Shown: one piece after another, positions 54,053-64,000 of the stretch
How the letters are laid out: every line of letters begins with the position of its first letter
How positions within the stretch are numbered: position 1 is the first letter of the stretch
DNA from: Phytopythium helicoides
Lineage: Eukaryota > Oomycota > Peronosporomycetes > Pythiales > Pythiaceae
Assembly (NCBI GenBank): GCA_024867545.1
Contig: JANFNE010000006.1
Location: forward strand, 248,001 to 312,000
Length of the DNA stretch: 64,000 nucleotides
Direction: 5' to 3'
Notes under the pieces: generated by a model
What the model saw: only the letters and a program-made list of their open reading frames with translations
What the model was told of the DNA's origin: nothing
The model's database searches: none
Made by a program: the position numbers and the translations under genes

Positions 54053-55934
54053 TCATAGACCAGAGTTGCTTCCTACAGTTCGAGTCGGGCACTGCGGGAT
54101 ATGGACGGCATTTCTTGGGATGCATCGTTGCTGTGATGTGTGGGTCGTAAACAGTTGTCCAGTTGCAAAGAAGCCATCGGAAACTGGTGAAGCTTGCACC
54201 GACCCTAATGGGCAAAAAGACGCATCTGAGCCGCATGCGTTCTGTTCCCTTGTCGGTGAAGCCTGTCCGCACCAAAATCCTGGAGCGCATGGAGCGCAGG
54301 AAACGCCAGAGGGAAGCGAGTACGTGCCTGGTGGACACGGAGATTGCGTGGCAGACACGGACCCAAGCGGACAAGTGTATCCAGGTTGGCAGCGACCAGA
54401 GCACGCTCGCGTCTGTAATCCAGTCGTCGCGCCGAATGTCCCTGGAGGGCAAAGGTGTGAAACTCCGTTGACGCAAAAGCTTCCTAACGGGCAAATCGTT
54501 TCATCCACTCGGAGTAAAGAGAGCGCATCACTGAGGCTGCTGCTGCTCACGGTGACGGTGTAGAACCCAGGATTCACAGGTGACGGCAGCGAAGATCCAA
54601 TGCGACAGTAGCTGTCTCTGGCGGTGCAAGGATAAAGCATGTAATCAATGGTGCCTGTAGGACTGATGCATCGAAAGAAAATCGCGGTCAGCACTCAACG
54701 GTGTCATCTCACGCACGAGAGTACCTACCAGTAGTAGCCAGCAGGGCATGGGGCTGTACATGCCGCTGTCGAGAGGGATTGTGTGGCACCGTAGACGCCG
54801 GAAGGGCATTGTTTCTTTACCCCTCCGACGCAATACGAGCCTGGCTCGCAGGGACGTTGACTTGAGCGAGTAGTAACCCTTTGTATGGCAAGAACTTCAC
54901 CGTCAAAGTATTGATCGGCCAGTGATTCCAGCAAAGTCACCCCAGAGTCTGGTGGAAGAGCTGCCTGAACCTGTAGAGCTTCACCTTCCACCGTTGCCCA
55001 GATCGTGTAATATCCAACAGAGGCTGCAATCGGTGCACTGGAGCCTTCCGGGCAATAAACCCCAACGTTACCACACGGGATCGAAGCCGTAGCTCCGATC
55101 GGGCAGTAGTAACCAGCAGGACATAGCGAGGGTTTACACACAAGGGGATCACTGGTGGATATCTTCGTGCACTTTCGTGAGCACTCTTGCGTTGTGAGTC
55201 CTGTAGAATTCCCGATATATCCAGGAGGGCAAAGCTGAGGTGTCACCGTTCCTGCCTCACTGTTGGAAACCCTACATGAGAATTCCAGACTGTCAAACTA
55301 TCGCCAAAATGAAATTCTCATACCAATAACGCCCAAGCGGGCAAGTTCCGCTGCAAGATGGTGTAGTGAGACCCAGATCGTTGCCAAAAGTGCCTGCGGG
55401 ACACGGAATCGGATTGGCGGTACCTTCAGGGCAGTAAGATCCTTTTGGGCATGGTCCATAGCACGCTGCTGTCGTGAGTTCGGGCCACCAGCCGTAGGTT
55501 CCAGCAGGACATGGTCGGCGAATGCCAAACGTACAGTAGTATCCCGCCTCACAGCGCGTTTGCTGATCTAGACGATAGATTGTCAGCCCTTCCGAGCCGT
55601 TAGCAGACCAGATTGCAGTGTAGAATCCCTCAGTGACACGCTGGCGCTCGGCACTTCCAGGCGGACAGTAGTAAGTTGATACAGCTTTTGCCCCACACGG
55701 CTTCTGCGTTGCCGATGTTGATCCAGGCGGGCAGAAGAAGCCACCGCTGCATTTTCCGGAGCACTGGGGTGTCGTGAGACCCGGCCGTGCACCGAAAGTT
55801 CCCCCTGGACACAACACACACCGCCCGTTGCTACTGTAAGAGCCTGCGTTGCATACGAGCTCATCGACTCCAGCAGCGCACACCACGCTGAGAGCAACAA
55901 GAGCAAGAGCGACGACCACACAAGACTCGCCCAT
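54053..55934 (-). CDS. Secreted cysteine-rich GCC2/GCC3-type repeat protein
   Basis: Three exons, 55934-55324, 55271-54729 and 54662-54053, give 587 residues. An N-terminal signal peptide (VVVALALVALSVVCAAGV) is followed by repeated CPxGTxG..xGLTTxxCSGxCxxGxxCPxG units (CPGGTFGARPGLTTPQCSG, CPAGTYGWWPELTTAACYG, CPPGTFGATTGLQTRACSG), the pattern of ephrin-receptor-like/GCC2-GCC3 domains. No membrane anchor is visible, so it is probably secreted to the cell surface or matrix. Each repeat block has an STx/YYCPxGS unit and a GFYT(V/I)W-like segment, indicating internal triplication. Function unknown. Confidence 0.8.
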
Positions 55935-56040
55935 TGATCGATGCGAAACGAACTTTTGATGGGAGGGAGTTGAATAGATCAGCTAAAAAGTCGCGAGGCC
56001 CTTAAAAAAAACATCGATCGGCCCCATTCGAAGAAGCAGG

Positions 56041-57294
56041 ATGGATGGAGGAGGCGTCGGGGATGAAATTCAAAGCTTTGGCAGCAATCAGGGTGACGCG
56101 CACTCGGCTGCAGAAACCTCAGCTCGAGCGAAATCTCTCTATCTCCTCAAGAAGAAGCTTGGCAGCTCAGCGATGAGAAAGAGCAGAGGGCAGCCGCTCC
56201 CTCCTCCGCCCTCGCAGTCATCTCCGCACCCGGATATGCAGCAAAACGAGGTAGAAGCAGGTGTGCATGTCGAAGTGGATTCTGACCCCGGATCTTCGAC
56301 ATTGCCGGGTTCCGCAAAGGAGACGCATGTTTCGGTGGACCACGGACCGGACGACATCCCTATCGCCGCTCTCAGACGGCAGCAGGCACTGGTGGTTGTG
56401 GAAAAGCGTGGCAAACGACTGCCTACGCCACCTGGCACGTCACACGACCGCTGCGAAGAGCCAAACGCGAGTCAACGAGAACCGAGGATGCTCACCAAGA
56501 CGTTCATTAAGTGGTCGTGCCGAACGTGTCGGCGAGAGTGCATCCCGATTCGAGAGGAGAGTCGCTGCCTGTGGTAGGTTGAGTGGTGCTGCCTCTACAC
56601 TGCAGTTGCTCATGTCGGACTCTCACCGCAGCCGTTTTCCATGTGCGCAGCGGGCACAGATACAAGGAGCACCCGTCGTCGGCGTCTGACCCGCGCGTGA
56701 AGAACCCCAAAGGATTCCGCGCGTTCGCTTGCACGTCTGCCAAATGCTCGTGCCCAAGCTTCTTTTACATCGTGGCTGAAGGCGCGTGGGTGCTTCGCTG
56801 TCGCTGCAAGCACAAGCACATTGACCACGATGCCAGCCGCGGCGCGCCGTTCGCGTGCAAAAAGCCAAAATGCAGCTGCACCGATTTCGACAGGTGCGTG
56901 TTGTTGCTCCTCTCCGCTCGACACGACCCTGACGCTACGTCGGTGGACACAACGGGCATGACGGTCGTTCAGTGGAGAAAAATCCACTGTTGGCAAACCG
57001 ATTGCCATGATCACGCTCTCGCAAATGTTCACCGTCGTGGCATCGGATGGTCACTTGTCGGTGGATTTTCACCCGTATGTATGCCGAGCAATGCTCACAT
57101 TGTTGTTTGTCCTCTACGAGTCCAGCCCATGGATCTGCAATTGCAACCATCCGTGGTCCGAGCACGCGCAGGAGGTGGTCACAAAGCAGATTCAGCACCC
57201 GCTGGACCTGCTCGAGCATCTGGGCAACCTGAGTGATCTCACCACGGTGGAGCGCACAGATCTGATCGCCGAGCCGCTCCAGCTGCGACTGTAG
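56041..57294 (+). CDS. FAM221-like cysteine-rich protein
   Basis: Three exons, 56041-56573, 56651-56893 and 57126-57294, give 314 residues. A Pro/Ser-rich N-terminus is followed by the FAM221 signature: WSCRTCRRECIPIREESRCL, CGHRYKEHP, FACTSAKCSCPSFFYIVAEG, VLRCRCKHKHIDHD, CKKPKCSCTDF and WICNCNHPWSEH. The many Cys/His pairs suggest metal binding. Human FAM221 proteins are poorly characterised, and their phylogenetic spread suggests a link to cilia. The second intron is 232 nt, long for this window, and contains an inverted repeat (AGTGGAG..CTCCACT-like) near 56970. Confidence 0.8.
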
Positions 57295-58006
57295 TGGTAT
57301 GGTAAGCTACCATCTGTAACACTTGCCACCTCAAGGTCTCTGCATGGTTCAGGACGAGCCTCGCTGCCCGTAACAGTGTGTCACTTCACCGATCTGCTCA
57401 TTTGCCCACGCGGCTATCCTGGGTCGTTCAAATCGCTGGGAGTTACTCACTGCATTCTTCCCTCTCGACCTGGGGCCGTGAAGCTCCTCGCCACTTCCCA
57501 TGAGATCCGTGAGCCGTTACCTCCCCGCGGGAGGCTGCCAGAGATAGCATTTGGCCAGTGAGATTCCGGATCGGTCTCATCATTCCGCTCTATGCGTGTC
57601 AAGCGTGGCAGCGGGAAGGATCGGCGCGGCCACGAGTGCGCCGAAATGGCCGACGTCGTACGTACCGTAAAGATTTTGGCCACACAGACTCGCGTGTCCG
57701 CTAGTCAGCGCGCTTCGTCTGTTTGCGGATCGTTTCTCTTGGTTTCACTATGCGGTCAAGCCCGCTAGCCGGACCACGACCTTTTTTTGGCCATCTGCCA
57801 GTATGACACTGTTTATACCGTAGGTTGCAGGCCGAGGCGGACCAAGACGATGCCCCCCGCGTGTGTAACCCTCCAGTGTGCCGGCTACAGAATCTACAGT
57901 ACGAACTGCGGACGCTCACTGCGGACGCGGCCGCTGCCCGCTGCCTCCCACTCCCGATTTCGCCGCGGACGCGTTACGCCCGTCCACAGTCGCGTCCTCA
58001 ACCGCC
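57295..58006. other. Intergenic, no gene seen
   Basis: About 710 nt. Open frames are short and not family-like. It separates the FAM221-like gene from the PX-ankyrin gene on the same strand. Confidence 0.4.
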
Positions 58007-59626
58007 ATGAGCTGGATCCGCGAGTGCACGCTGGCCGTGCCGTCCGTGGAGCTGGCGGCCGGCGGCGCGCTCTTCGCCGTGCAGCTCACCAATGCCAGCG
58101 GCTCGCGCTTCGTGGCGCGCCGCTCGCTCGCGCAGTTCCGATCGCTGCGGTCCACACTGTCCAAGAGCGCGTCGTCCGCGTCCGCGTCCGCGCGGATGCG
58201 GATCCGTCCGCGCGTCCGCAGCCACAGCGGATGCGGATGCGGCCGCGAGGGCCACAGTGACTGGGCCGTGGCCACGTCCACAACGTCCGCGTGCACGTTC
58301 GGCGGCGTCCGCGCGGTCGTGGACGCCGCCGCGTTCCCGTCCCGGTCGCTGCGGATCGGCCGCGAGCGCCACGCCAAGCTCAACCGCCGCCGCGAGACGC
58401 TCCAGCGCTTCCTCTCGGCCGTCCACAGCTTCCTGCGGGGCTTCCCGCCGTCCCTGCTCCGCGATCGGCTTGCAAGCGGCCACTGCCGAGTTCTAGAGGC
58501 CTACGCGTCGTTCCTGGGGGCCGACGAGCACTTCCCGAGCCAAAACACGACCCTGCTGCACCAGCCACTTCAACTGCATGGCTGGAGACAGCTGTGTGCC
58601 AACCAGATGATGCGGCAGGGCGAGGACGCCCTCGTCGAGGAGGACGAGGACGGCACGAGCATCGTGCGGCTGGCTCCGCCGAGCCTTGGGACCACGTCCC
58701 GACCGTCCGTCACGAGGACCAGTCTGCCGGCCAAGCCAAGTGAGACTGAGGAGACCAACGGTAGCAACACGCTGCCCGTGCTGCAAGTGAGACCACTCAA
58801 GGTGCAGACCATGCACTCGTTCATGGAGGAGTTCCGCGACGGCGTGCTTAATCAGTACGCGACCGACATTGAGGAGATGCAGTCAAGCGACCTATCGGCT
58901 TCCCGCAAGTGGGAGATCTGTCTCTACGTCGCCTGCCGGATTGGACACACGTACGCTGTGCAGCTCATCCTGTTCAACTACGCGGACGCCAACACCGTCA
59001 TGGCGGACGGATCCTCGTGCCTGCACATTGCTGCACGGATGGGCCGTGAGGAGGTTGTCTCGCTTCTGCTCGAGGAGGGAGCAGATGTGAACCGTGCCAA
59101 CGACGCTGGCGTCACGCCGCTCATTGCTGCCTGCCGCAACGGATCAGTGCCGATTGTCGAGGCGCTGCTTGACGCTGGGGCCGACTTGTCGGCTTGCAGC
59201 TCGCGCGGAACATACCCGCTTCATGCTGCGATCGTGTCGCAGAACCTCAAGATCGTCGAGCTGCTGGTCTCTCGTGGCGCCGACGTGAACGTCATGACTG
59301 CGAGTGGCATTACGCCGCTGCACTTTGCTGCCAAACTTGGCTCGGTCGCCATTTCCGAGTTCCTGCTGCGTCACAACGCTGACCCTGAGAAGCGCACCAA
59401 GAACGACAGCGACGCGCGCATGATTGCTGAAGCCAACGGACACGCCCTCGTGTGCGAGCTCTTCCAGCGCTTCTCGGGCGTACACGCGGACGAGGGCCGC
59501 AGCCAGGAGATCTCATCAAGCTTCCTGCTCAAGTCGGCGAACAGCCCGGCCTCCAAGTCGCCCGAGCTTGCACGCCTGTGCTCGCTCCGCCTCACGTCGC
59601 GCCCGTCAGCGCTCAGCGTATGTTGA
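58007..59626 (+). CDS. PX-like/ankyrin-repeat protein
   Basis: Single exon, 539 residues from the ATG at 58007. Residues 1-165 look like a PX phosphoinositide-binding domain (FVARRSLAQFRSLRSTLS, FPSRSL, RRRETLQRFLSAVHSFLRGF), interrupted by a low-complexity insertion of Ser/Ala/Arg/Gly around 52-95. After a linker come five ankyrin repeats, about 300-475 (HTYAVQLILFNYADANTVMA, SSCLHIAARMGREEVVSLLL, GVTPLIAACRNGSVPIVEAL, GITPLHFAAKLGSVAISEFL). A role at endosomal or other phosphoinositide-bearing membranes is inferred. The PX basic pocket was not verified. Confidence 0.75.
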   Translation: MSWIRECTLAVPSVELAAGGALFAVQLTNASGSRFVARRSLAQFRSLRSTLSKSASSASASARMRIRPRVRSHSGCGCGREGHSDWAVATSTTSACTFGGVRAVVDAAAFPSRSLRIGRERHAKLNRRRETLQRFLSAVHSFLRGFPPSLLRDRLASGHCRVLEAYASFLGADEHFPSQNTTLLHQPLQLHGWRQLCANQMMRQGEDALVEEDEDGTSIVRLAPPSLGTTSRPSVTRTSLPAKPSETEETNGSNTLPVLQVRPLKVQTMHSFMEEFRDGVLNQYATDIEEMQSSDLSASRKWEICLYVACRIGHTYAVQLILFNYADANTVMADGSSCLHIAARMGREEVVSLLLEEGADVNRANDAGVTPLIAACRNGSVPIVEALLDAGADLSACSSRGTYPLHAAIVSQNLKIVELLVSRGADVNVMTASGITPLHFAAKLGSVAISEFLLRHNADPEKRTKNDSDARMIAEANGHALVCELFQRFSGVHADEGRSQEISSSFLLKSANSPASKSPELARLCSLRLTSRPSALSVC

Positions 59627-59862
59627 AGTTGAAGTGATTGGCTTGGCGTTACTCGGTCGAAGAGTAACAGCTGCAACCCTGCCAGCCGAAATCACCAGGA
59701 TCACTGATCCGCTGCCTTCTCTTCAGCAGATACAACAGCAGCTCTTTGAGTTGCTTTTCCGAGTACCGCATGCGTCCGAAGAGAAGGACCTCGCGGCTCG
59801 GCCATCCAACCATCCATTCACTATTATCTATGACACCACCGGATAAAGGTGGCGATCTCAAT

Positions 59863-60438
59863 CTATTTATTTTCAACTTTCCTTGCTCGTGTTGAACGCT
59901 CGCCATTTTGTGTTGCGTGGACGTCGCCATCAATTGCATCATTGTGGTCGTATTGTTCGTGAGATCGCTCGAGCTTTCGCTCATGCCGTCGACAGCAACG
60001 AGCGAGTATGCTGATTCGCGACAACACGCCTCTTAGCGATTCAGGTAGTCGCGTCGCATGCATCTCCTGCAAAAGATCCTGGTTCCTTTAGGATCTCCTC
60101 CGCTCCATTCCACACTAGACCCCCATTTCACAAGTCGAGTGCCACTGCACGCGATCTGGCGATCACTCACCTTCTACGATTAGAAGAAAGTTGTCTAGAC
60201 ACTCGAGAAGAATGCCACGGCAGAGGTGCTGCCGGAGAAATTGAGTCCAGCTGAAGCAAAGGGCCTTTTCTTCGTTGGAAACCATCGATCGATTGCCATC
60301 GTGCCGTAGCTCTGTGTAAATGCTGTAGTACGTCTCTACCATGTCTACGATGGCTGCTGAACTACTGGTATCGTCGATCACCTCACGAGGCCGAATTGTT
60401 GTAGCTGACGCAAGATGTGCTGCTCTGATTGCAGACAC
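59863..60438 (-). CDS. Possible gene of unknown function (ends uncertain)
   Basis: Two minus-strand segments look coding. About 60438-60175 reads IDDTSSSAAIVDMVETYYSI and FSWTQFLRQHLCRGILLECL. About 60066-59863 reads MHATRLPESLRGVLSRISIL with a basic tail. They join in frame if the intron runs from GTAGAAGG (60174) to TTTGCAG (60067). The open frame begins after a stop without an ATG, so the 5' exon is missing or starts at an internal ATG. No family recognised. Confidence 0.35.
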
Positions 60439-60775
60439 ATTGAGTCATGAACCTGGTTGCAGTCAGTACGGTTGGCCTCTGTACTTTTCCTCCCTATACA
60501 ACACCCAAGAGCCCGAGTCTGTACCGTGCCGAACCGCACCGAACCGAACTGCTTGACATGCAGAAGAAAAAAAAGTTTGATGCAGTAGCACGGCCTTGCC
60601 ATTGCGTGCATGGGAATCGATGCCAGCCACATGGGGAGGGTGGTTCTCTGACCACCGACCGGCCCTTGTGCCACATTCTCGCGCTCTACCTGATCGTGTT
60701 CACTGCTTTTCTTCATTTCTCCATTTTCCCCATTGCTGGCGTTGGTGACAGGCAGCTGAGCGCATTGCAGTCGCA
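60439..60775. other. Intergenic before the CENP-B-type HTH gene
   Basis: About 340 nt. Contains repeated CGAACCG-type units near 60531-60550. No gene called. Confidence 0.35.
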
Positions 60776-61252
60776 ATGGGTCGCAAGCCGGTTAAGCAGG
60801 GTGGCGGTCGAAAGCAGCGGAAGAATGTCCGTACGTCGTCTACGTACCAGACGCGACTGGCAGTGATCCAGCACTTTCAGGCGACTGGTAACATGCCGGC
60901 GACGGTCGAGCGGTTTTTCCCAGGACTGTCCGAGGAGGGCAAGCGCAGCAAGAAGCGAGTCATCTACGGCTGGGTGAAGGACCGCGAGAAGATCGAGCAG
61001 GCGTGCGACTCGGTGGCCACGGCCAAGTCGCACCGCCTCCGGCGCGCCGGGGTGGGCACCGTGCTCAGCGAGGAGGCCGAGAAGTGCATCGTGGTCTGGC
61101 TGCGGTCCATGCAGACGCTCAAAGTGCCCGTGACCGCGGCCATGCTGTCTGCGCACGCTCTGCAGGTCGCGCGCGAGATCGGTCTCCAGGACGGGGTCTT
61201 CACCGCCTCGGGGCAGTGGCGCAAGAGCTTCCTCAAGCGCCACGGGCTCTAG
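60776..61252 (+). CDS. CENP-B/Tc5-type helix-turn-helix protein without transposase domain
   Basis: Single exon, 158 residues. A basic N-terminus is followed by a psq/CENP-B N-terminal HTH (YQTRLAVIQHFQATGNMPAT, KKRVIYGWVKDREKIEQA) and a CENP-B/Tc5 DNA-binding domain (AEKCIVVWLRSMQTLKVPVT, GQWRKSFLKRHGL). The protein stops right after the DNA-binding domain; no DDE domain follows in any downstream frame before the mannosidase. It may be a domesticated pogo/Tigger-type DNA-binding protein or a truncated transposase. The frame is clean, with no stops. Confidence 0.75.
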   Translation: MGRKPVKQGGGRKQRKNVRTSSTYQTRLAVIQHFQATGNMPATVERFFPGLSEEGKRSKKRVIYGWVKDREKIEQACDSVATAKSHRLRRAGVGTVLSEEAEKCIVVWLRSMQTLKVPVTAAMLSAHALQVAREIGLQDGVFTASGQWRKSFLKRHGL

Positions 61253-61551
61253 CACATTCACATTCACACAGAAAGAGAAAGAGCGAGGAAGCAAAGAGGC
61301 GTGGCTCCATGCGTCTCTCTCTCTCTTCGCTGCCGAAGCAGCCTCATTGCGGCGTTGCGCGCGCGCACTTCAACCAAGTCAAGTCCCCGCCAATCCGTAC
61401 CAGATCTCAAGTGCCAAAATAACCCCCTACTGAATTCAAGTGTAATGCAAACCACCCCATTTCTCACTTCCGTCGGATCAATCCGGTCCGCGCGTGCATC
61501 CGCATCCGACCCATTTCCTGCTTCGCTCCTTCCTACGTGGCCAGAGCGCTC

Positions 61552-63473
61552 ATGCTGCCGACCTCGAGGCGGCCCATGCGCGGCCTGCGGCACGCGCAGC
61601 AGCAGCAGCAGCTGCGCACTCGGCGGCGCCTGGCGCTTGGCGGCTGCGCGCTGCTGCTCGGCGGCTTCCTGTACCTACAGTACGCGCTGGTGGCGCGGCA
61701 TTTCGGCGGTGTCTCGGCGTCCGACGAGCCGCCGGCGGCGCTGCTGGACGTGGAAATGGACGCCAAGGAGCGCGCGAGGGCCGACCCGGTGGCCAAGGGC
61801 GGCGCTGAGCCGGGCCCCGTGCACTTGCGGGGCGACGCGCGCGCGAGGGAGCCGCTGGCGGACGCCAGGGACGAGGAGGCGGCCGCGCACGTGATGCAGC
61901 TCCCGGCCGAGCTGGACGCGGCGGCCGCGTGGGAGGGAGGAGGCGAGCTGTCGTTTGCTGAGCAGGACGCCAGGAGGACGGCCGTGCGCAAGGCCATGCA
62001 GTTCGCGTGGGAGAACTACGAGGAGCACGCGTTCGGGGGAGACGAGGTGGACCCGAAGAACGGCGTCAAGCGCGCCAATGTGTGGGGAGACATCGCCTGC
62101 TCGCTCGTGGACGGCATGGACACGCTGTGGGTCATGGGCCTGCGGGACGAGTTCCAGCGAGCCAGGGACTACGTGGCGGACAAGCTCAGCTTCGACCACC
62201 TTGGCGTCGACGGGTCCTCGCTGTCCGTGTTTGAGACCATCATCCGAGAGGTTGGAGGGCTGCTCTCGGCCTACGAGCTCTCCAAGGACGACGTGTTCAA
62301 GGACAAGGCCAAGGAGCTAGTCGACCTGCTCACGCCCGCCTTCGAGCCCGACGAGGGCGTCTTCTACACGCTCTTCAACCCGTACACGAAGCTCAAGCAT
62401 TTCGCCTCGTGGTCCCAGTTCCAGTACGTCGCCCTTCCATCGCACTGATGCTGGTTTTGGAAAAATAATGTTCTGACGATTGCTGTGCATCAGAGCGCAT
62501 ATTGCTGATGTCGGCACGCTCCAGCTTGAGATGCGGTACCTGTCGGATATCACAGGGGACTCCAAGTACGCCGAGATGGTGCGCGAAACCTGCACGGACA
62601 CTTGGCCAACCGACAAGCTAACGTTTTGCATCGTAGGGCGACGCGTTCTACAAAATCCTTAAACGCGAGGGCTCGTTCAAGAACACGGGTCTGTTCCCCG
62701 TGCACTTTGACTCGACGCGCGGCAAATTCAACACGCGGTCGAGCACCATCACGCTCGGCGCGCTCGGCGACTCCTTCTACGAGTATTTATTGAAAGTGTA
62801 CATTTACAGCGGTGAGCGCAAGCAGGACGCTTTCCTGCGAGAGATGTACGACGACGCTGTGCGTGGCATTGAAGAGCACCTGCTTGTGTACTCGGAGCAA
62901 GACGACCTGTACTTCCTCCAGGAGCTCAAGGTCCCGTCGTTCTCGGCCGTCAAGCGCATGGACCACCTGCTGTGCTTTGTCCCAGGTCTGCTCGCTCTCG
63001 GAACGCTCGGGGAGAAGCACGACACGAGCAAAAACGCACGCCACCTGCGGATCGCCAAGCAACTTATGGAGACGTGTTACCAGATGTACCATCGCCAGCC
63101 GACGGGACTGTCGCCCGACATTGTGAGCTTCCCCAACATGAAGGTTTACGACGCCAAGTACCGCCTCCGACCCGAGACGATCGAGAGTCTGTTCTACCTG
63201 TACCGCGTGACAGGCGAGCATAAGTACCGCGAGTACGGCTGGGAGATCTTCCAGGCGCTCGAGAAGCACGCCAAGACGGAGCACGGATATGGCGCCGTGC
63301 TTGATGTGACACGTATTGTACCGACAACGGAGAACAAAATGGAGAGCTTCTTCCTGGCAGAGACGCTCAAGTATCACTACCTACTCCAAGCACCAACCGA
63401 CCTGCTGCCACTGGACGAGTTCGTGTTCAACACCGAGGCTCACCCACTTCGCATCCGCAAGTCGGATGTGTAA
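61552..63473 (+). CDS. ER-type class I alpha-1,2-mannosidase (GH47)
   Basis: Three exons, 61552-62423, 62494-62578 and 62637-63473, give 597 residues. A type II membrane anchor (LALGGCALLLGGFLYLQYAL) and an acidic stem precede the GH47 domain: ARRTAVRKAMQFAWENYEEH, SLVDGMDTLWVMGL, SLSVFETIIREVGGLLSAY, ITLGALGDSFYEYLLKVYI, RPETIESLFYLYRVTG, and the C-terminal SFFLAETLKYHYLLQ with the calcium-ligand Thr in FNTEAHP. It trims mannose from N-glycans in the ER or Golgi. TTCTCACTTCCG near 61461 is a possible initiator. Confidence 0.93.
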
Positions 63474-63639
63474 GCTAGGAAACGCGTTGGCAGGTTAGAC
63501 AGGAGTCGATCAAAGCAAAACAAAAATCATTCCCTTCATCACGGCCAACTCTCGACAGCTCCTTCGATTACGCAGCGTTAGTCTCTTCTACTGCAGTGGG
63601 CTGCGTTCGTCAGTCACTCGGTGTGTGCGGTGGTTTCTC

Positions 63640-63999
63640 TCACGGCTTCTTCTTATCGCCTGCCGCGGCGTCCTTCTTGTCGTCCTTGGCCTTGTCTGCA
63701 GTTGCATCCTTCTTGTCGTCCTTCTTGTCGGCAAATCCCTGGTCCTCGAGCTCGCGGTACTTGATCTTGTTGTTGACGAGGTTGTGCAGCGCGATCGTGC
63801 ACCGGATGAGCGAAGATAAATAGATGACAAAGTGCATGTCATTCGTCTTCACGAACATGGAGCGCACGAGCGCGTCGACGTTGAGGTTGGGCAGCAGGTT
63901 GAAGATGGTCTGCATGTTGTAGATGATCTGGTGGTTGGGCGGCAGGCGTCCCTCGACGACGTTCTCGAGGTACGTCTTCATCTCTTCCAGGCGCTCCTT
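63640..63999 (-). CDS. RPN8: 26S proteasome regulatory subunit Rpn8/PSMD7 (5' partial)
   Basis: The minus-strand frame is open to the window edge, so only the C-terminal 119 residues are seen. [55 protein letters not shown] match the helical C-terminus of Rpn8/PSMD7, a lid subunit that pairs with the deubiquitinase Rpn11. The tail is Lys/Asp-rich ([18 protein letters not shown]). The MPN domain would lie beyond the right edge. It converges on the mannosidase with 166 nt between. Confidence 0.92.
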   Translation of the reverse strand, partial: KERLEEMKTYLENVVEGRLPPNHQIIYNMQTIFNLLPNLNVDALVRSMFVKTNDMHFVIYLSSLIRCTIALHNLVNNKIKYRELEDQGFADKKDDKKDATADKAKDDKKDAAAGDKKKP

Positions 64000-64000
64000 G

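Noticed and set aside
56894..57125. Possible extra exon in the long second intron of the FAM221-like gene
   Set aside because: No frame there joins both flanks, and the FAM221 motif is continuous when the whole 232 nt is removed.

Overview
The window is nuclear DNA of an oomycete, most likely a flagellate Pythium/Phytophthora-type species. The evidence is: compact genes separated by a few hundred bases; introns of about 60-75 nt with GTGCG or GTRAG donors; start sites preceded by the oomycete TCAYTYY initiator; oomycete-expanded families (FBT transporters, TKL-ARM kinases, Harbinger-type transposase remnants); and genes for building motile flagella (CCDC103, CFAP97-like). Exon models were built by hand from reading frames, splice dinucleotides and family resemblance. 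About 51 introns are inferred and none has transcript support.

Layout. 1-7.5 kb: kelch-MORN protein (5' end outside the window), TRAPPC4 (-), FBT-family transporter, then after 1.7 kb without a gene the ADP/ATP carrier. 7.9-8.5 kb: decayed aldo-keto reductase (-). 8.8-14.1 kb: a large C2/PH/ankyrin/WW/formin-like protein. 14.2-15.9 kb: divergent flagellar pair CFAP97-like (-) and CCDC103 (+). 16.1-22.5 kb: divergent LysE-like membrane protein (-) and WDR62/MAPKBP1 homologue (+), the latter with a C-terminal array of seven short repeats. 22.5-24.6 kb: a tentative small gene and a triple-RRM protein with an Aly/REF-type N-terminal motif. 24.8-28.0 kb: ankyrin-IQ protein (11 exons, -) and TAF9 (-). 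28.3-33.8 kb: pseudokinase-TKL kinase-ARM protein followed by a decayed ARM copy.

33.9-39.3 kb: small basic protein (-), fumarase (-), TRM13 tRNA methyltransferase (+), IMPACT/YIH1 (-). 40.7-45.5 kb: tandem POT-family transporters. 46.2-49.9 kb: TauD-like dioxygenase, arginase, mitochondrial-looking unknown protein (-). 51.1-52.2 kb: broken Harbinger/PIF transposase (-). 52.4-59.6 kb: NSF-N-like/BTB-like/cytochrome b5 fusion, secreted cysteine-rich protein (-), FAM221-like protein, PX-ankyrin protein. 59.9-64 kb: tentative small gene (-), CENP-B-type HTH protein, GH47 mannosidase, and the C-terminal half of the proteasome subunit Rpn8 (-), cut by the window edge.

Most genes are unrelated housekeeping functions. 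Groupings that may be functional are the divergent flagellar pair, the tandem transporters, and TRM13 with IMPACT: both act in translation or its control and both have GGAGCGCTCC-type palindromes upstream. No single new multi-gene system is evident. The most unusual items are novel domain fusions, the SxFTxGY repeat array, a possible 32-nt intron, and the shared palindromes.
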